In this document: piece after piece, positions 7,721 to 16,343 of the stretch | Layout: every line of letters begins with the position of its first letter | Numbering within the stretch: position 1 is the first letter of the stretch | NCBI RefSeq assembly: GCF_014217565.1 | Contig: NZ_CP043661.1 | Location: 5,580,001 to 5,644,000 of the forward strand | Direction of reading: 5' to 3' | Length of the DNA: 64,000 nt | From: Kribbella qitaiheensis | Lineage (GTDB): Bacteria; Actinomycetota; Actinomycetes; Propionibacteriales; Kribbellaceae | The notes under the pieces: model-generated | The model's input: only the letters and a program-made list of their open reading frames with translations | The model's database searches: none | What the model was told of the DNA's origin: nothing | Program-made: the position numbers and the translations under genes

Positions 7721-9462
7721 CAGTACTTCCGCTCCATCGGCTTGTAGCGAGTCTGAACGACCGGTTTGTAGTCCAGCCGGATATTCACGGTGCCTTCGGC
7801 ATCGACAGACCGGTAGGCCATCGTGTGCCGCATGAAGTTCACGTCGTCACGCTTGTCGTAGTCCTCACGGAAGTGCCCGCCCCGGGACTCCTTGCGAGCC
7901 AGCGCGGAAACCACCAGCACTTCGGCCAGATCGAGCAGGAAGCCCAGCTCGACGGCCTCCAGCAGGTCGGTGTTGAACCGCTTGCCCTTGTCCTGCACGG
8001 AAACCTGGGCGAATCGTTGCTTCAGGCCCTCGATATCGGTCAGAGCCTGCTTCAGCGAGCCCTCGGTCCGGTAGACCTGCGCGTTGATGTCCATCGTGGC
8101 CTGCAGGTCGGTCCGGATCGCCGCCACCCGCTCGGTGCCGTCGGCGCTGCGCATGCCCTCGATCAGCTCGACCACAAAGGCCTCGGGCTCGGCGGGCAGC
8201 TCTTCGAAGTCAGCGGTCGACGCGTACTCCGCGGCCGCGATCCCGGCTCGCCGCCCGAACACGTTGATGTCCAGCAGCGAGTTCGTGCCGAGCCGGTTCG
8301 CACCGTGCACGGAGACGCAGGCGACCTCGCCCGCGGCGTACAGGCCGGGGATGACGTCGTCGTTGTTGGCCAGCGCCTCGCCCTGGATGTTGGTCGGGAT
8401 GCCGCCCATCGCGTAGTGCGCGGTCGGGAAGACCGGGATCTGCTCGGTGTACGGCTCGACGCCGAGATAGGTGCGGGCGAACTCGGTGATGTCCGGCAGC
8501 TTCGCGTCGATGTGTGCGGGCTCCAGGTGGGTCAGGTCGAGCATCACGTACGCGCCGTCGGGGCCACAGCCACGGCCTTCGCGTACTTCGTTCGCCATCG
8601 CCCGGGCGACCATGTCGCGCGGCGCGAGGTCCTTCACGGTCGGCGCGTACCGCTCCATGAAGCGCTCGTTGTCCTTGTTGCGCAGGATTCCGCCCTCACC
8701 GCGAGCGGCCTCAGACAGCAGCACACCGAGGCCCGCGAGGCCGGTCGGGTGGAACTGGAAGAACTCCATGTCCTCCAGCGGCAGGCCCTTGCGCCAGACG
8801 ATGCCCATCCCGTCGCCGGTCAGCGTGTGCGCGTTCGAGGTTGTCCGGAAGACCTTGCCGAAGCCGCCCGAGGCGAACACGATCGACTTGGCCGAGAAGA
8901 TGTGCAGCTCACCGGTGGCCAGTTCGTAGGCCACCACACCGGTCGCGCGACCGCCGACCATCAGCAGGTCCAGTACGTAGAACTCGTTGAAGAACTCGAC
9001 GTTCTGCTTGATGCACTGCTGGTACAGCGTCTGCAGGATCATATGGCCGGTACGGTCGGCCGCGAAGCAGGACCGGCGGACGACGGCCTCACCGTGGTTG
9101 CGGGTGTGCCCACCGAAGAAGCGCTGGTCGATCTTGCCCTCGGCCGTCCGGTTGAACGGCAGGCCCATCTTCTCCAGGTCCAGGACGGCGTCGACGGCCT
9201 CGCGGCACATCACCTCGGCCGCGTCCTGGTCGACCAGGAAGTCGCCGCCCTTGACCGTGTCGAAGGTGTGCCACTCCCAGTTGTCCTCCTCGACATTGGC
9301 GAGGGCGGCGCACATCCCACCCTGTGCGGCGCCGGTGTGGGACCGGGTCGGGTAGAGCTTGGTGAGCACCGCGGTCCGGGTCCGCTTGCTGGACTCCAGG
9401 GCGGCGCGCATTCCCGCTCCGCCCGCGCCGACGATGACGACGTCGTACTGGTGGCGCTGCAT
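7720..9462 (-). CDS. sdhA: Succinate dehydrogenase flavoprotein subunit
   Basis: 580 residues. N-terminal FAD-binding VVIVGAGGAGMRAALESSKR, the flavin-linking TRSHTGAAQGG histidine segment, substrate-binding FHPTGLAGLGVLLSEAARGEGG and the C-terminal HFREDYDKRDDVNFMRHTM region typical of SdhA. It oxidises succinate to fumarate in the TCA cycle and passes electrons to SdhB. Transcribed after sdhD with a 13-nt gap and overlapping sdhB by one base. No anomalies. Confidence 0.97.
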   Translation of the reverse strand: MQRHQYDVVIVGAGGAGMRAALESSKRTRTAVLTKLYPTRSHTGAAQGGMCAALANVEEDNWEWHTFDTVKGGDFLVDQDAAEVMCREAVDAVLDLEKMGLPFNRTAEGKIDQRFFGGHTRNHGEAVVRRSCFAADRTGHMILQTLYQQCIKQNVEFFNEFYVLDLLMVGGRATGVVAYELATGELHIFSAKSIVFASGGFGKVFRTTSNAHTLTGDGMGIVWRKGLPLEDMEFFQFHPTGLAGLGVLLSEAARGEGGILRNKDNERFMERYAPTVKDLAPRDMVARAMANEVREGRGCGPDGAYVMLDLTHLEPAHIDAKLPDITEFARTYLGVEPYTEQIPVFPTAHYAMGGIPTNIQGEALANNDDVIPGLYAAGEVACVSVHGANRLGTNSLLDINVFGRRAGIAAAEYASTADFEELPAEPEAFVVELIEGMRSADGTERVAAIRTDLQATMDINAQVYRTEGSLKQALTDIEGLKQRFAQVSVQDKGKRFNTDLLEAVELGFLLDLAEVLVVSALARKESRGGHFREDYDKRDDVNFMRHTMAYRSVDAEGTVNIRLDYKPVVQTRYKPMERKY

Positions 9463-9475
9463 GAGAAGACTGTCC

Positions 9476-9931
9476 TTACTTGCAGACCGACAGCGTGGAG
9501 CTGGGGTCTAGGCAGGGATCGAAGGTGAAGATGACCAGGGTGCCGAGGACGACGATCACGATCGCCGCGGTGATCAGCAGAGCCTTCAGCCAGAACCTGG
9601 TCTGGTCCTTCTCGGCGTAGTCGTTGACGATCGTGCGCATCCCGTTGGTGCCGTGCAGCATCGCCAGCCACAGCATCAGCAGGTCCCAGACCTGCCAGAG
9701 CGGGTTGGCCCACTTGCCGGCCACGAACCCGAAGTCGAGCGCGGTGATCCCGCCGCCGAGCATCAGGTTGACGAACAGGTGTCCGAGCACGAGCACGATC
9801 AGGGCGAGCCCGGACAGCCGCATGAACAGCCAACTGTACAACTCGAAGTTGGTCTGACCGGAGCGGTTGCGGCCGCCGCCCTTCAGCGAGCGGGACCGGG
9901 TGGAGGAACGCGGGGTGGCGATCTCGGACAT
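9476..9931 (-). CDS. sdhD: Succinate dehydrogenase membrane anchor subunit
   Basis: 151 residues with a basic N-terminal stretch and three membrane helices (about 36-57, 77-99, 115-138). The GHLFVNL segment after the first helix holds the histidine of this anchor family, and LHGTNGMRTIVNDYAEKD is a conserved loop of actinobacterial SdhD. It anchors the SdhAB dimer and contributes to quinone and heme binding. It begins directly after sdhC stops (1-nt gap) and precedes sdhA by 13 nt. Confidence 0.93.
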   Translation of the reverse strand: MSEIATPRSSTRSRSLKGGGRNRSGQTNFELYSWLFMRLSGLALIVLVLGHLFVNLMLGGGITALDFGFVAGKWANPLWQVWDLLMLWLAMLHGTNGMRTIVNDYAEKDQTRFWLKALLITAAIVIVVLGTLVIFTFDPCLDPSSTLSVCK

Positions 9932-9932
9932 C

Positions 9933-10321
9933 TCAGCCTCCGAAGACGTGGCTCAGGTGCCGGATCACGAACGGCACGAACAACACGACCCAGATGATCC
10001 CGACGCCGATCATCAGCTTGCGCTGGTTCCGCGGGCCCTTGGCCCAGAAGTCCACCAGGATCAGCCGGATGCCGTTGAAGGCGTGGAACAGGATGGCCCC
10101 GACCAGGCCGACCTCCATCAGGCCGACGATCGGGTTCTTGTAGGTCCCGATCACCTCGTTGTAGGCCTCCGGGGAAACCCTGACCAAAGCGGTGTCGAGT
10201 ACATGGACCAGGAGGAAGAAGAAGATCCCGACCCCGGTGATCCGGTGCGCGACCCACGACCACATGCCTTCGTGGCCGCGATACAGCGTGCCGGGGGAAT
10301 GATGCGCGGTTTGCTGGGCAA
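9933..10321 (-). CDS. sdhC: Succinate dehydrogenase cytochrome b556 subunit, N-terminus interrupted by a one-base loss
   Basis: The body is intact: GTLYRGHEGMWSWVAHRITG, three helices, the heme-ligand region FFFLLVHVLDTALVRVSPEAYNE (given in part) and LFHAFNGIRLILVDFWAKG. In the frame that encodes it there is no start codon close upstream of GTLYRG. A TTG at 10321 with an ideal GGAGG (10329-10333) reads LPSKPRIIP and then runs out of frame; adding one base to the G5 run at 10293-10297 (plus strand) fuses the two as LPSKPRIIPPGTLYRGHEG, the expected family N-terminus. I annotate from that TTG. Without correction the only close in-frame start is ATG 10265, which would delete a conserved segment. 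Confidence 0.85.
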
Positions 10322-10557
10322 ACCGATCCTCCGATCGGACGACAGACCAGAGCCGGGGACCGCGGCGACTCCGGGGCGTCCAGATGGCAAAGGGGCCGCA
10401 GTCGGCTCGACCCGGCAGGTGACCAGGGCCGTTCTTGATGCTATCGCTGCGCCGCACCGGTTCTGGCCCACCCGCGTGTGACTTCGCTCTCTGAAGTCAG
10501 CACAAAGTCTCCCGGGGCAGTTCAGCGGACTCGTTTGCCGATCCGGCCCGGTGCTGG

Positions 10558-12993
10558 ATGATGGCGGGAAGTGACCGGCCGGTCACCGCTGGAACGGCCT
10601 GCGACCGGGGTGGTGGGGTGGGGGTCGAATCAACACAGTGGGGTAGGGCCTTGGAAGAGTCTTCACCGCTCAAGAGAGACCTCCCGCAGGAAGTCGGAGG
10701 GTTCACCGGTCGCGCCACCGAGCTGGCTGCCCTCGGCAAGCTCAACCGCATCACTGTCGTGTCCGGCACTGCCGGGGTGGGCAAGAGTGCGTTGGTGGTC
10801 CGCTGGGCTCGCACTGTGCGTGACCAGTTCCCAGACGGCCTGCTCTTCGTCGATCTGCGCGGCTTCGACCCGGAGCGGCAGCTGCGACCGGCAGAGGCGC
10901 TCGACCAGCTCCTGCAGGCCCTACTTGGCCCCAAGGCCGTCCTGCCGACGGACTACGCCGAGCGGGTCGACCGGTATCGCTCACTGACGGCAGCGAAGCG
11001 CCTGCTGGTGATCCTGGACAACGCCGCCGGCGTGGAGCAAGTGACGGACCTACTGCCCGGCGGCGACAGTAGTTGCACGGTGATCACCAGCAGACGCGAC
11101 CTGGCCGGCCTGGTCGTCCGGTACGGCGCGGCGCGGGTCGAGGCCGGCCTGCTGCCGCTCGAGGACGCGGTGGCCTTGTTCAACAAGCTGGTCGGAGCAC
11201 GCGCCAAGTCAGATCCGGCGGGTGTGATCGCCATGGTGGATCGTTGCGCCCGCCTGCCGCTCGCAGTACGGGTGGCTGCGGAGCTTGCGACGACCCGGCC
11301 GCAGGTGCCGTTGGCCGGGCTGGTCGCCGAGCTGGATCGCCAAGGGCTGGACAGCTTGTCCGCAGACGGAGACCCCCGTACTGCGGTCCGCTCGGTGCTG
11401 TCGTGGTCCTTGAAACACCTACCCGACGCAGCGCGGCAGACCTTCGTACTGGCGGGCCTCGCTCCCGGACACGAGTTCTGTTTCGCCGCTGTGCGAGCCA
11501 TGATCGCTCCGGTCGATGCGGTGGCCGCTGTCACCGATCTGGTTCGGGCGAACCTCTGGAAGGAGGTTGCTGCCAACCGGTTCGGCCAGCACGACCTGCT
11601 GCGCGCGTACGCCGTTGAGCAGGCCGCTGCGCTTCCCCTGGAGCGAAGGCAGCAGGCGACCGTCCGGATCCTCCGGCACTACCTGGACGGCGCGGCAGAC
11701 GCCATGGACCTACTGCATCCGGCGGACCGGCACCGGCGGCCACGGTCCAGGACCAGTACGGGCCCTGACTTCATCGGCATCGCCCACGCGAAGGACTGGC
11801 TGGACACCGAGGAGGCCAACCTGCTGGGCTGCGTCGAGCTCGCTGCGACCGGCGGCTGGCCTGTCCTGGCCCGGGACCTCACCAGGACCATCGCCCGACA
11901 CCTGGAGATGGGCGGACACTACGACCGGAGCAGGGAGATGCTGCAGTACGCCCAGCAGGCCTGTCTGGAGCTGGGGGATCGCCGGGGCGAGGCGTTCATG
12001 CTCGGCGGGCTCGGCATCTCGTCGTACCGGCTGGGGCGGTACGACGAAGCGTGTGACGAGCACGAGCAGGCGCTGCGGATCCGGCAGGAGATCGGCGATC
12101 GGGCCGGCGAGAGCGCGACGCTGAGCAACCTCGGCCTCGTGCACGAGCGGCTCGGCAGCTACGCCTCCGCGGCGAACCTCTTCGGCGCCTCGCTGACGAT
12201 CAGCCGCGAACTGGGCGACCGGCACGGCAACGCGCACTCGCTGAACAACCTGGGCAACATGCGGCTGCGCACCGGCAAGCCGGCCGCCGCGATCCGCAAC
12301 TATCGCGAGGCGTTGACCGAGTTCACCGAGATCGGCGACGGGTACGGCAGGGGACTCACGCTGGACAATCTCGGACTCGCGCTGCTCCGGCTCGGGCGGC
12401 TCGACGTCGCGATGAACCATCACCGCGAGGCGCTCGCGATCAGGACCGAGCTCGGCGATCGCGACGGTGAGGGCAGCTCACTGACCGGGATCGGCCTGGT
12501 GCTGGAGGCGCTCGGCCGGTCTGCGGAGGCGATCAGCTGGTACCAGCAGGCGCTGGACGTGTTCATCGAGATCGGCGACAGCGCCGGCGAAGGCTGGGTG
12601 CTCACCGCGCTCGCTGTCAGTTGCCGCTCGGCCGGGCGCGATCGTGAGGCGCTGGAGCACCACCGGCGTTCGCTGGGGCTGGTCCTCGGCACCGACCACC
12701 GGGTGGAGGCGGAGGCTTACAACGCGTACGGCGACACGCTGGCCCTGCTCGGCCGCCATCTCGAGGCGGCCGATGCGTACCGGTCCGCGCTCGACCTGGT
12801 GGCCACGATCGGTGACCGGTACGAGCACGGCCGGGCTCTGCAGGGGCTCGGTGCCGTCGCGGCCGCGACCGGGAATCTGCCGGAAGCCCGGGCCCGATGG
12901 ACCTCCGCGCGACGTATCTTCGCGGAGTTGGAGGTCCCCGAGGCGGACGAGGTGGGCAAGGCACTGGCAGCGGTTGACTTCAACCGCCCTTGA
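10558..12993 (+). CDS. NB-ARC ATPase with C-terminal TPR array (AfsR/STAND-like regulator without a DNA-binding domain)
   Basis: 811 residues. Walker A VVSGTAGVGKSALVVRWA (about 68-85), Walker B RLLVILDNA, a sensor VITSRRD and a winged-helix-like region (HDLLRAYAVEQA) define the NB-ARC/STAND switch. From about residue 440 a run of at least eight 40-residue tetratricopeptide repeats follows, each with the L-G-x-A / A-x-x-x-x-x-x-A-L pattern and linked by E(I/L)GDR-type turns. Such proteins act as ATP-driven signal integrators; relatives carry a SARP DNA-binding domain, which is absent here. The start is uncertain (ATG 10558 chosen; the first ~45 residues are low in family character). Divergent from sdhC, and followed by the zinc-ribbon MBL gene after 126 nt on the same strand. 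Confidence 0.8.
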   Translation: MMAGSDRPVTAGTACDRGGGVGVESTQWGRALEESSPLKRDLPQEVGGFTGRATELAALGKLNRITVVSGTAGVGKSALVVRWARTVRDQFPDGLLFVDLRGFDPERQLRPAEALDQLLQALLGPKAVLPTDYAERVDRYRSLTAAKRLLVILDNAAGVEQVTDLLPGGDSSCTVITSRRDLAGLVVRYGAARVEAGLLPLEDAVALFNKLVGARAKSDPAGVIAMVDRCARLPLAVRVAAELATTRPQVPLAGLVAELDRQGLDSLSADGDPRTAVRSVLSWSLKHLPDAARQTFVLAGLAPGHEFCFAAVRAMIAPVDAVAAVTDLVRANLWKEVAANRFGQHDLLRAYAVEQAAALPLERRQQATVRILRHYLDGAADAMDLLHPADRHRRPRSRTSTGPDFIGIAHAKDWLDTEEANLLGCVELAATGGWPVLARDLTRTIARHLEMGGHYDRSREMLQYAQQACLELGDRRGEAFMLGGLGISSYRLGRYDEACDEHEQALRIRQEIGDRAGESATLSNLGLVHERLGSYASAANLFGASLTISRELGDRHGNAHSLNNLGNMRLRTGKPAAAIRNYREALTEFTEIGDGYGRGLTLDNLGLALLRLGRLDVAMNHHREALAIRTELGDRDGEGSSLTGIGLVLEALGRSAEAISWYQQALDVFIEIGDSAGEGWVLTALAVSCRSAGRDREALEHHRRSLGLVLGTDHRVEAEAYNAYGDTLALLGRHLEAADAYRSALDLVATIGDRYEHGRALQGLGAVAAATGNLPEARARWTSARRIFAELEVPEADEVGKALAAVDFNRP

Positions 12994-13119
12994 AGCCGGA
13001 AGCTGAAGTGGCCCGCCCCGGCAGGGCCCGAATGGACCTGGTCGCGGGGGCCGGCCGGACCTAGCGTTGGTCCGGCGACGACACGGGCCCGGCGGTCGCC
13101 GGGAGAAGAGGGGACGAGA

Positions 13120-13935
13120 GTGAGTTTCTGGATCTGTGAGACCTGCGCGGTCGAGCACTCCGAGCAGGTCGAGGTGTGCGCGATCTGCGCCGATGAACGG
13201 CAGTGGGTGCCCGCCGACGGGCAGCACTGGACGACGCTCGAGCAGCTGGCCGCCGCCGGCTACAAGGTCGAGGTCAAGGACGTCGAGCCCGGCCTGTACG
13301 GCGTGACCTCGACCCCCAGCGCCGGGATCGGCCAGCAGTCGATGGTGGTCCAGACGGTCGAGGGCAATCTGCTCTGGGACCCGATCGGCTACCTCGACGA
13401 CGACGCGGTCGAGAAGGTCCGCGCGCTCGGTGAGGTGAAGGCGATCATCGCGAGCCACCCGCACATGTACGGCGTACAGGTCGAGTGGAGCCGCCGGCTC
13501 GGCGGCGTGCCGGTCTATGTGTCAGAGGCCGACGCCGAGTGGGTCGCCAGGCAGGACCCGGCGATCAAGACCTGGTCCGGCACGCTGGACCTACTCCCCG
13601 GCGTCACGCTGATCCAGCCGGGCGGGCACTTCCCGGGCAGCGCGGTGGTGCACTGGGCAGAAGGTGCCGAGGGCAAGGGAGTGATCCTGGCCGGCGACAC
13701 CCTCTTCGCCAACCCGGACCGCACCTCGGTCAGCTTCATGCGCAGCTACCCGAACAGGATCCCGCTGTCGGGCGCCGTCGTCGACCGGGTCGCCAAGGCG
13801 CTGGACGCGTTCTCCTACGACCGCCTCTACGGCAACTTCGGCGCCTCGATCCCGACCGACGCCCGCAACGTCGTCCGCCGCTCGGCCGACCGCCACGCAG
13901 CCTGGGCCCGAGGCGACTTCGACCACCTGACCTAA
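13120..13935 (+). CDS. MBL-fold metallo-hydrolase with N-terminal zinc ribbon
   Basis: 271 residues from a GTG. The N-terminus has two CxxC knuckles (CETC at 6-9, CAIC at 20-23), a rubredoxin-like zinc ribbon. The following domain has an MBL layout: a strand-rich start, ASHPHMYG in place of the classical HxHxDH, GGHFPGSAVVHW and GDTLFANPDR. The usual first metal motif is thus reduced (HPHMYG lacks the Asp-His pair), so metal use may be altered. Relatives are annotated only as MBL hydrolases. It follows the NB-ARC/TPR gene and may be co-expressed with it. Confidence 0.75.
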   Translation: MSFWICETCAVEHSEQVEVCAICADERQWVPADGQHWTTLEQLAAAGYKVEVKDVEPGLYGVTSTPSAGIGQQSMVVQTVEGNLLWDPIGYLDDDAVEKVRALGEVKAIIASHPHMYGVQVEWSRRLGGVPVYVSEADAEWVARQDPAIKTWSGTLDLLPGVTLIQPGGHFPGSAVVHWAEGAEGKGVILAGDTLFANPDRTSVSFMRSYPNRIPLSGAVVDRVAKALDAFSYDRLYGNFGASIPTDARNVVRRSADRHAAWARGDFDHLT

Positions 13936-13953
13936 GCGTTCCGATAGGGGGCG

Positions 13954-15054
13954 CTAAGCCGCGAGCTTTACCGCCAATCGGGTGTGCAGGTTGAGCATGT
14001 GCTGCACGCAGGAATCCCAGTCGTAGAGCTCGGCCCGGCTTCGGGCCGCGGCTCTACGCCCTGGCTGCTGCGCGAGTTCCAGTACTGCGTCCGCCAGCAG
14101 GTCGGCCTTCGCCGGAGCCCATCGGCCGCAGCTGGAGTCGACCAACTCTCTTGCCCCGCCGGTGTTCGCCGTGACCACCGGCGTACCGGCGGCCAGTGCC
14201 TCCAGAACTGCGAGGCCGAACGTCTCGCCAGGGCAGACCGACAGGGCCACGTCCGCCTCCGCGAGGTGCCGCGCCAGCGCGACCCGGCCATCGACGTACC
14301 CGTGGAAGATGATCGGCGCGCTGCCCGCGATCGCGAGCAGTTCGTCCAGGTGCGGGCCCGAGCCATAGACGTCCAGCCGCGTCGGTACGCCGCGTCGGTG
14401 CAACTCGACCGCTGTCGCGACGGCGAGGTCTGGGCTCTTCTCGCGGGACAACCTGCCCGCGTGAACGAGCTTGAGGATCCCGTCGTCGGCAGGGCTGCCG
14501 AGTGACGGGTGGAAGGTGTCCAGATCGACGCCGAGCGGGATCCGGACCAGTGGCGTGGTGACCTCGTCGAACTCGGCCGCCGCATAGCGGGAGGTGACCA
14601 CCACCGCGTCGTACGTGCGGCTCAGCAACTTGTAGAGCGCGCCGACGCCGGCCGCGACCCCGAGTTGGCGGCCGGTCCGCAGCGAGAGCATCGCGTCGAG
14701 CCGTTCGTGGCTGAAGAGGACCGAACCGATGCCCTGCCGGCGGGCCCACCTTGCTACCGGCAACAAAGTGGACTTGTCCGAGATCTCCACCGTCGTAGGG
14801 CCGAACCGCTCCAGCGCCTCGATCACCTTCCAGGGATCGGTGATGAGCCGGTACCCGCCGCCGACCTTCGGCGCCTTCATCCGGACGATCGTGCCTACCT
14901 CGGTGTCGGTGACGCTGTCCCGCTCGCCGGGCGTGATCAGGATGCGATCGGCACCGGCCTCGCAGTACCCCTGACCGAGATGCTCGATCGCGGTCCGCAT
15001 CCCACCGGAGGTCGGGCCGACGAAGTTCGCGAGCTGGGCGATCCGTAACGTCAT
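13954..15054 (-). CDS. GT4-family glycosyltransferase (probable mannosyltransferase), second of a coupled pair
   Basis: 366 residues from ATG 15054. N-terminal Rossmann half begins RIAQLANFVGPTSGGMRTAI; the C-terminal half has the donor-binding KLVHAGRLSREKSPDLAV and the GT4 E-x7-E motif in CPGETFGLAVLEALAAGTPVV split over residues 270-290. It transfers a nucleotide-activated sugar with retention. The start overlaps the stop of the preceding glycosyltransferase (ATGA), so both are made from one message. Resembles actinobacterial GDP-mannose-dependent enzymes of lipoglycan synthesis, but acceptor and donor are inferred from family. Confidence 0.85.
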   Translation of the reverse strand: MTLRIAQLANFVGPTSGGMRTAIEHLGQGYCEAGADRILITPGERDSVTDTEVGTIVRMKAPKVGGGYRLITDPWKVIEALERFGPTTVEISDKSTLLPVARWARRQGIGSVLFSHERLDAMLSLRTGRQLGVAAGVGALYKLLSRTYDAVVVTSRYAAAEFDEVTTPLVRIPLGVDLDTFHPSLGSPADDGILKLVHAGRLSREKSPDLAVATAVELHRRGVPTRLDVYGSGPHLDELLAIAGSAPIIFHGYVDGRVALARHLAEADVALSVCPGETFGLAVLEALAAGTPVVTANTGGARELVDSSCGRWAPAKADLLADAVLELAQQPGRRAAARSRAELYDWDSCVQHMLNLHTRLAVKLAA

Positions 15055-16175
15055 GCGGCCCGCCGTACTGTCGCGATCCCGGCGAGTACTTCGGCGTAGT
15101 GGCGGTCGACCAGATCGTCTACAACGGCCGGCCAGGTTCGGGTCTGGACTCTGCGACGGCCGGCCGCGGCCATCGCAGTACGGAGGTCGGGGTTGTCCAG
15201 CAGGTGTGAGACGGCTTGGCGTAGTGAATCTGCCTTGCCTGGTTCGAAGAGCAGGCCGGTCTCGCCCGGGCGGATCAGGTCGAGCGGTCCGCCCGCGGCC
15301 GGTCCGACGGTGGCGACGCCCGAGGCCTGTGCCTCCTGGATCGTCTGGCAGAAGGTTTCGTGTTCGCCGGTGTGCACGAAGAGGTCCAGGCCGGCGAAGA
15401 TCGAGGCGAGGTCGGTGCCCCGGCGCATCCCGAGGAAAGTTGCGTTCGGCAACAAGGTCTCCAGGGAGGCGCGATCTGGGCCGTCGCCGACCACCACCAG
15501 GTGGCAGTCGAGTTCGCTCAGCTCGGCCAGCCGCTTCACCTTCTTCTCCGCGGCCAGCCTCCCGACGTACCCGACGATCGGCTTGCCGTCGGGGGAAATC
15601 TCCCGGCGCCAGGCCTCGAGCCGGTGCGACGGGTCGAACAGGTCGAGGTTCACGCCGCGGCCCCAGTGGTGCACCCGCGGTACGCCCTCCTGGACCAGTT
15701 GCGCCACCGCGGACGACGATGGCGCGAGGGTGCGGTCGCAGCGCGAGTGGATCCGGCGGATCCAGGCCCAACAGCCGCGGTCGGCCTTGGCGAACCACGG
15801 ATACTGCCGGGCGAAACCGGCCAGGTCCGTCTGGAACACCGCGACAGTCGGTACTCCGAGCCGCCGCGCGCTCCGCAGTCCGTAGGCGCCGAGCACGAAG
15901 GGAGCCGCGAGATGAACGAGATCCGGCTTGAACTCGGCCATCGCGCGTTCGATCGCGGGATCGGGCAGGCCGACCGGGATCTCTTTGTAGCCAGGGATCC
16001 CGAAGCTACGGGCCCGGAGTACCCGTACTCCGTTGTAAGTGTCCGGGCCGGGGCCGGCCGCTATGATCAGCAGCTCGTGCCCGCGGGCCAGTAACCGGTC
16101 GGCGACGTGGCGAACCGTGTTCGCCACGCCATTGATCTGCGGCAGGAAGCACTCGGCAACCATCACTATGCGCAC
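15051..16175 (-). CDS. GDP-mannose-dependent mannosyltransferase, MgtA/PimB-like (GT4)
   Basis: 374 residues. The N-terminus VRIVMVAECFLPQINGVANT is the MgtA-type signature, and VFQTDLAGFARQYPW, the GKPIVGYVGRLAAEKKVKRL donor site and the E-x7-E motif HTGEHETFCQTIQEA complete the assignment. Members attach mannose to glucuronyl- or inositol-based lipid anchors in actinobacterial envelopes. GTG 16175 is preferred to an upstream ATG because similarity begins there. First gene of a two-gene unit; the 169 nt upstream to the ECF42 gene hold nothing recognisable. Confidence 0.85.
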   Translation of the reverse strand: MRIVMVAECFLPQINGVANTVRHVADRLLARGHELLIIAAGPGPDTYNGVRVLRARSFGIPGYKEIPVGLPDPAIERAMAEFKPDLVHLAAPFVLGAYGLRSARRLGVPTVAVFQTDLAGFARQYPWFAKADRGCWAWIRRIHSRCDRTLAPSSSAVAQLVQEGVPRVHHWGRGVNLDLFDPSHRLEAWRREISPDGKPIVGYVGRLAAEKKVKRLAELSELDCHLVVVGDGPDRASLETLLPNATFLGMRRGTDLASIFAGLDLFVHTGEHETFCQTIQEAQASGVATVGPAAGGPLDLIRPGETGLLFEPGKADSLRQAVSHLLDNPDLRTAMAAAGRRRVQTRTWPAVVDDLVDRHYAEVLAGIATVRRAA

Positions 16176-16343
16176 AACCCGAAGGTTCCCGTCCCCGCAT
16201 GAACCCTCGGCGACGCTCTCGTGACCCGGTGTCGATTCCCTGGCAACACATCCACGGCCGTTGGATGGCCAGGCAGTGACCAGCAAGCAGTACTTCAACC
16301 AACCCGCGGGTACGACGAAAAGCACCCGCTCCGCGCCCTCCTG

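Noticed and set aside
7825..9528. 567-codon plus-strand frame
   Set aside because: Antisense shadow of sdhA; no recognisable domain.
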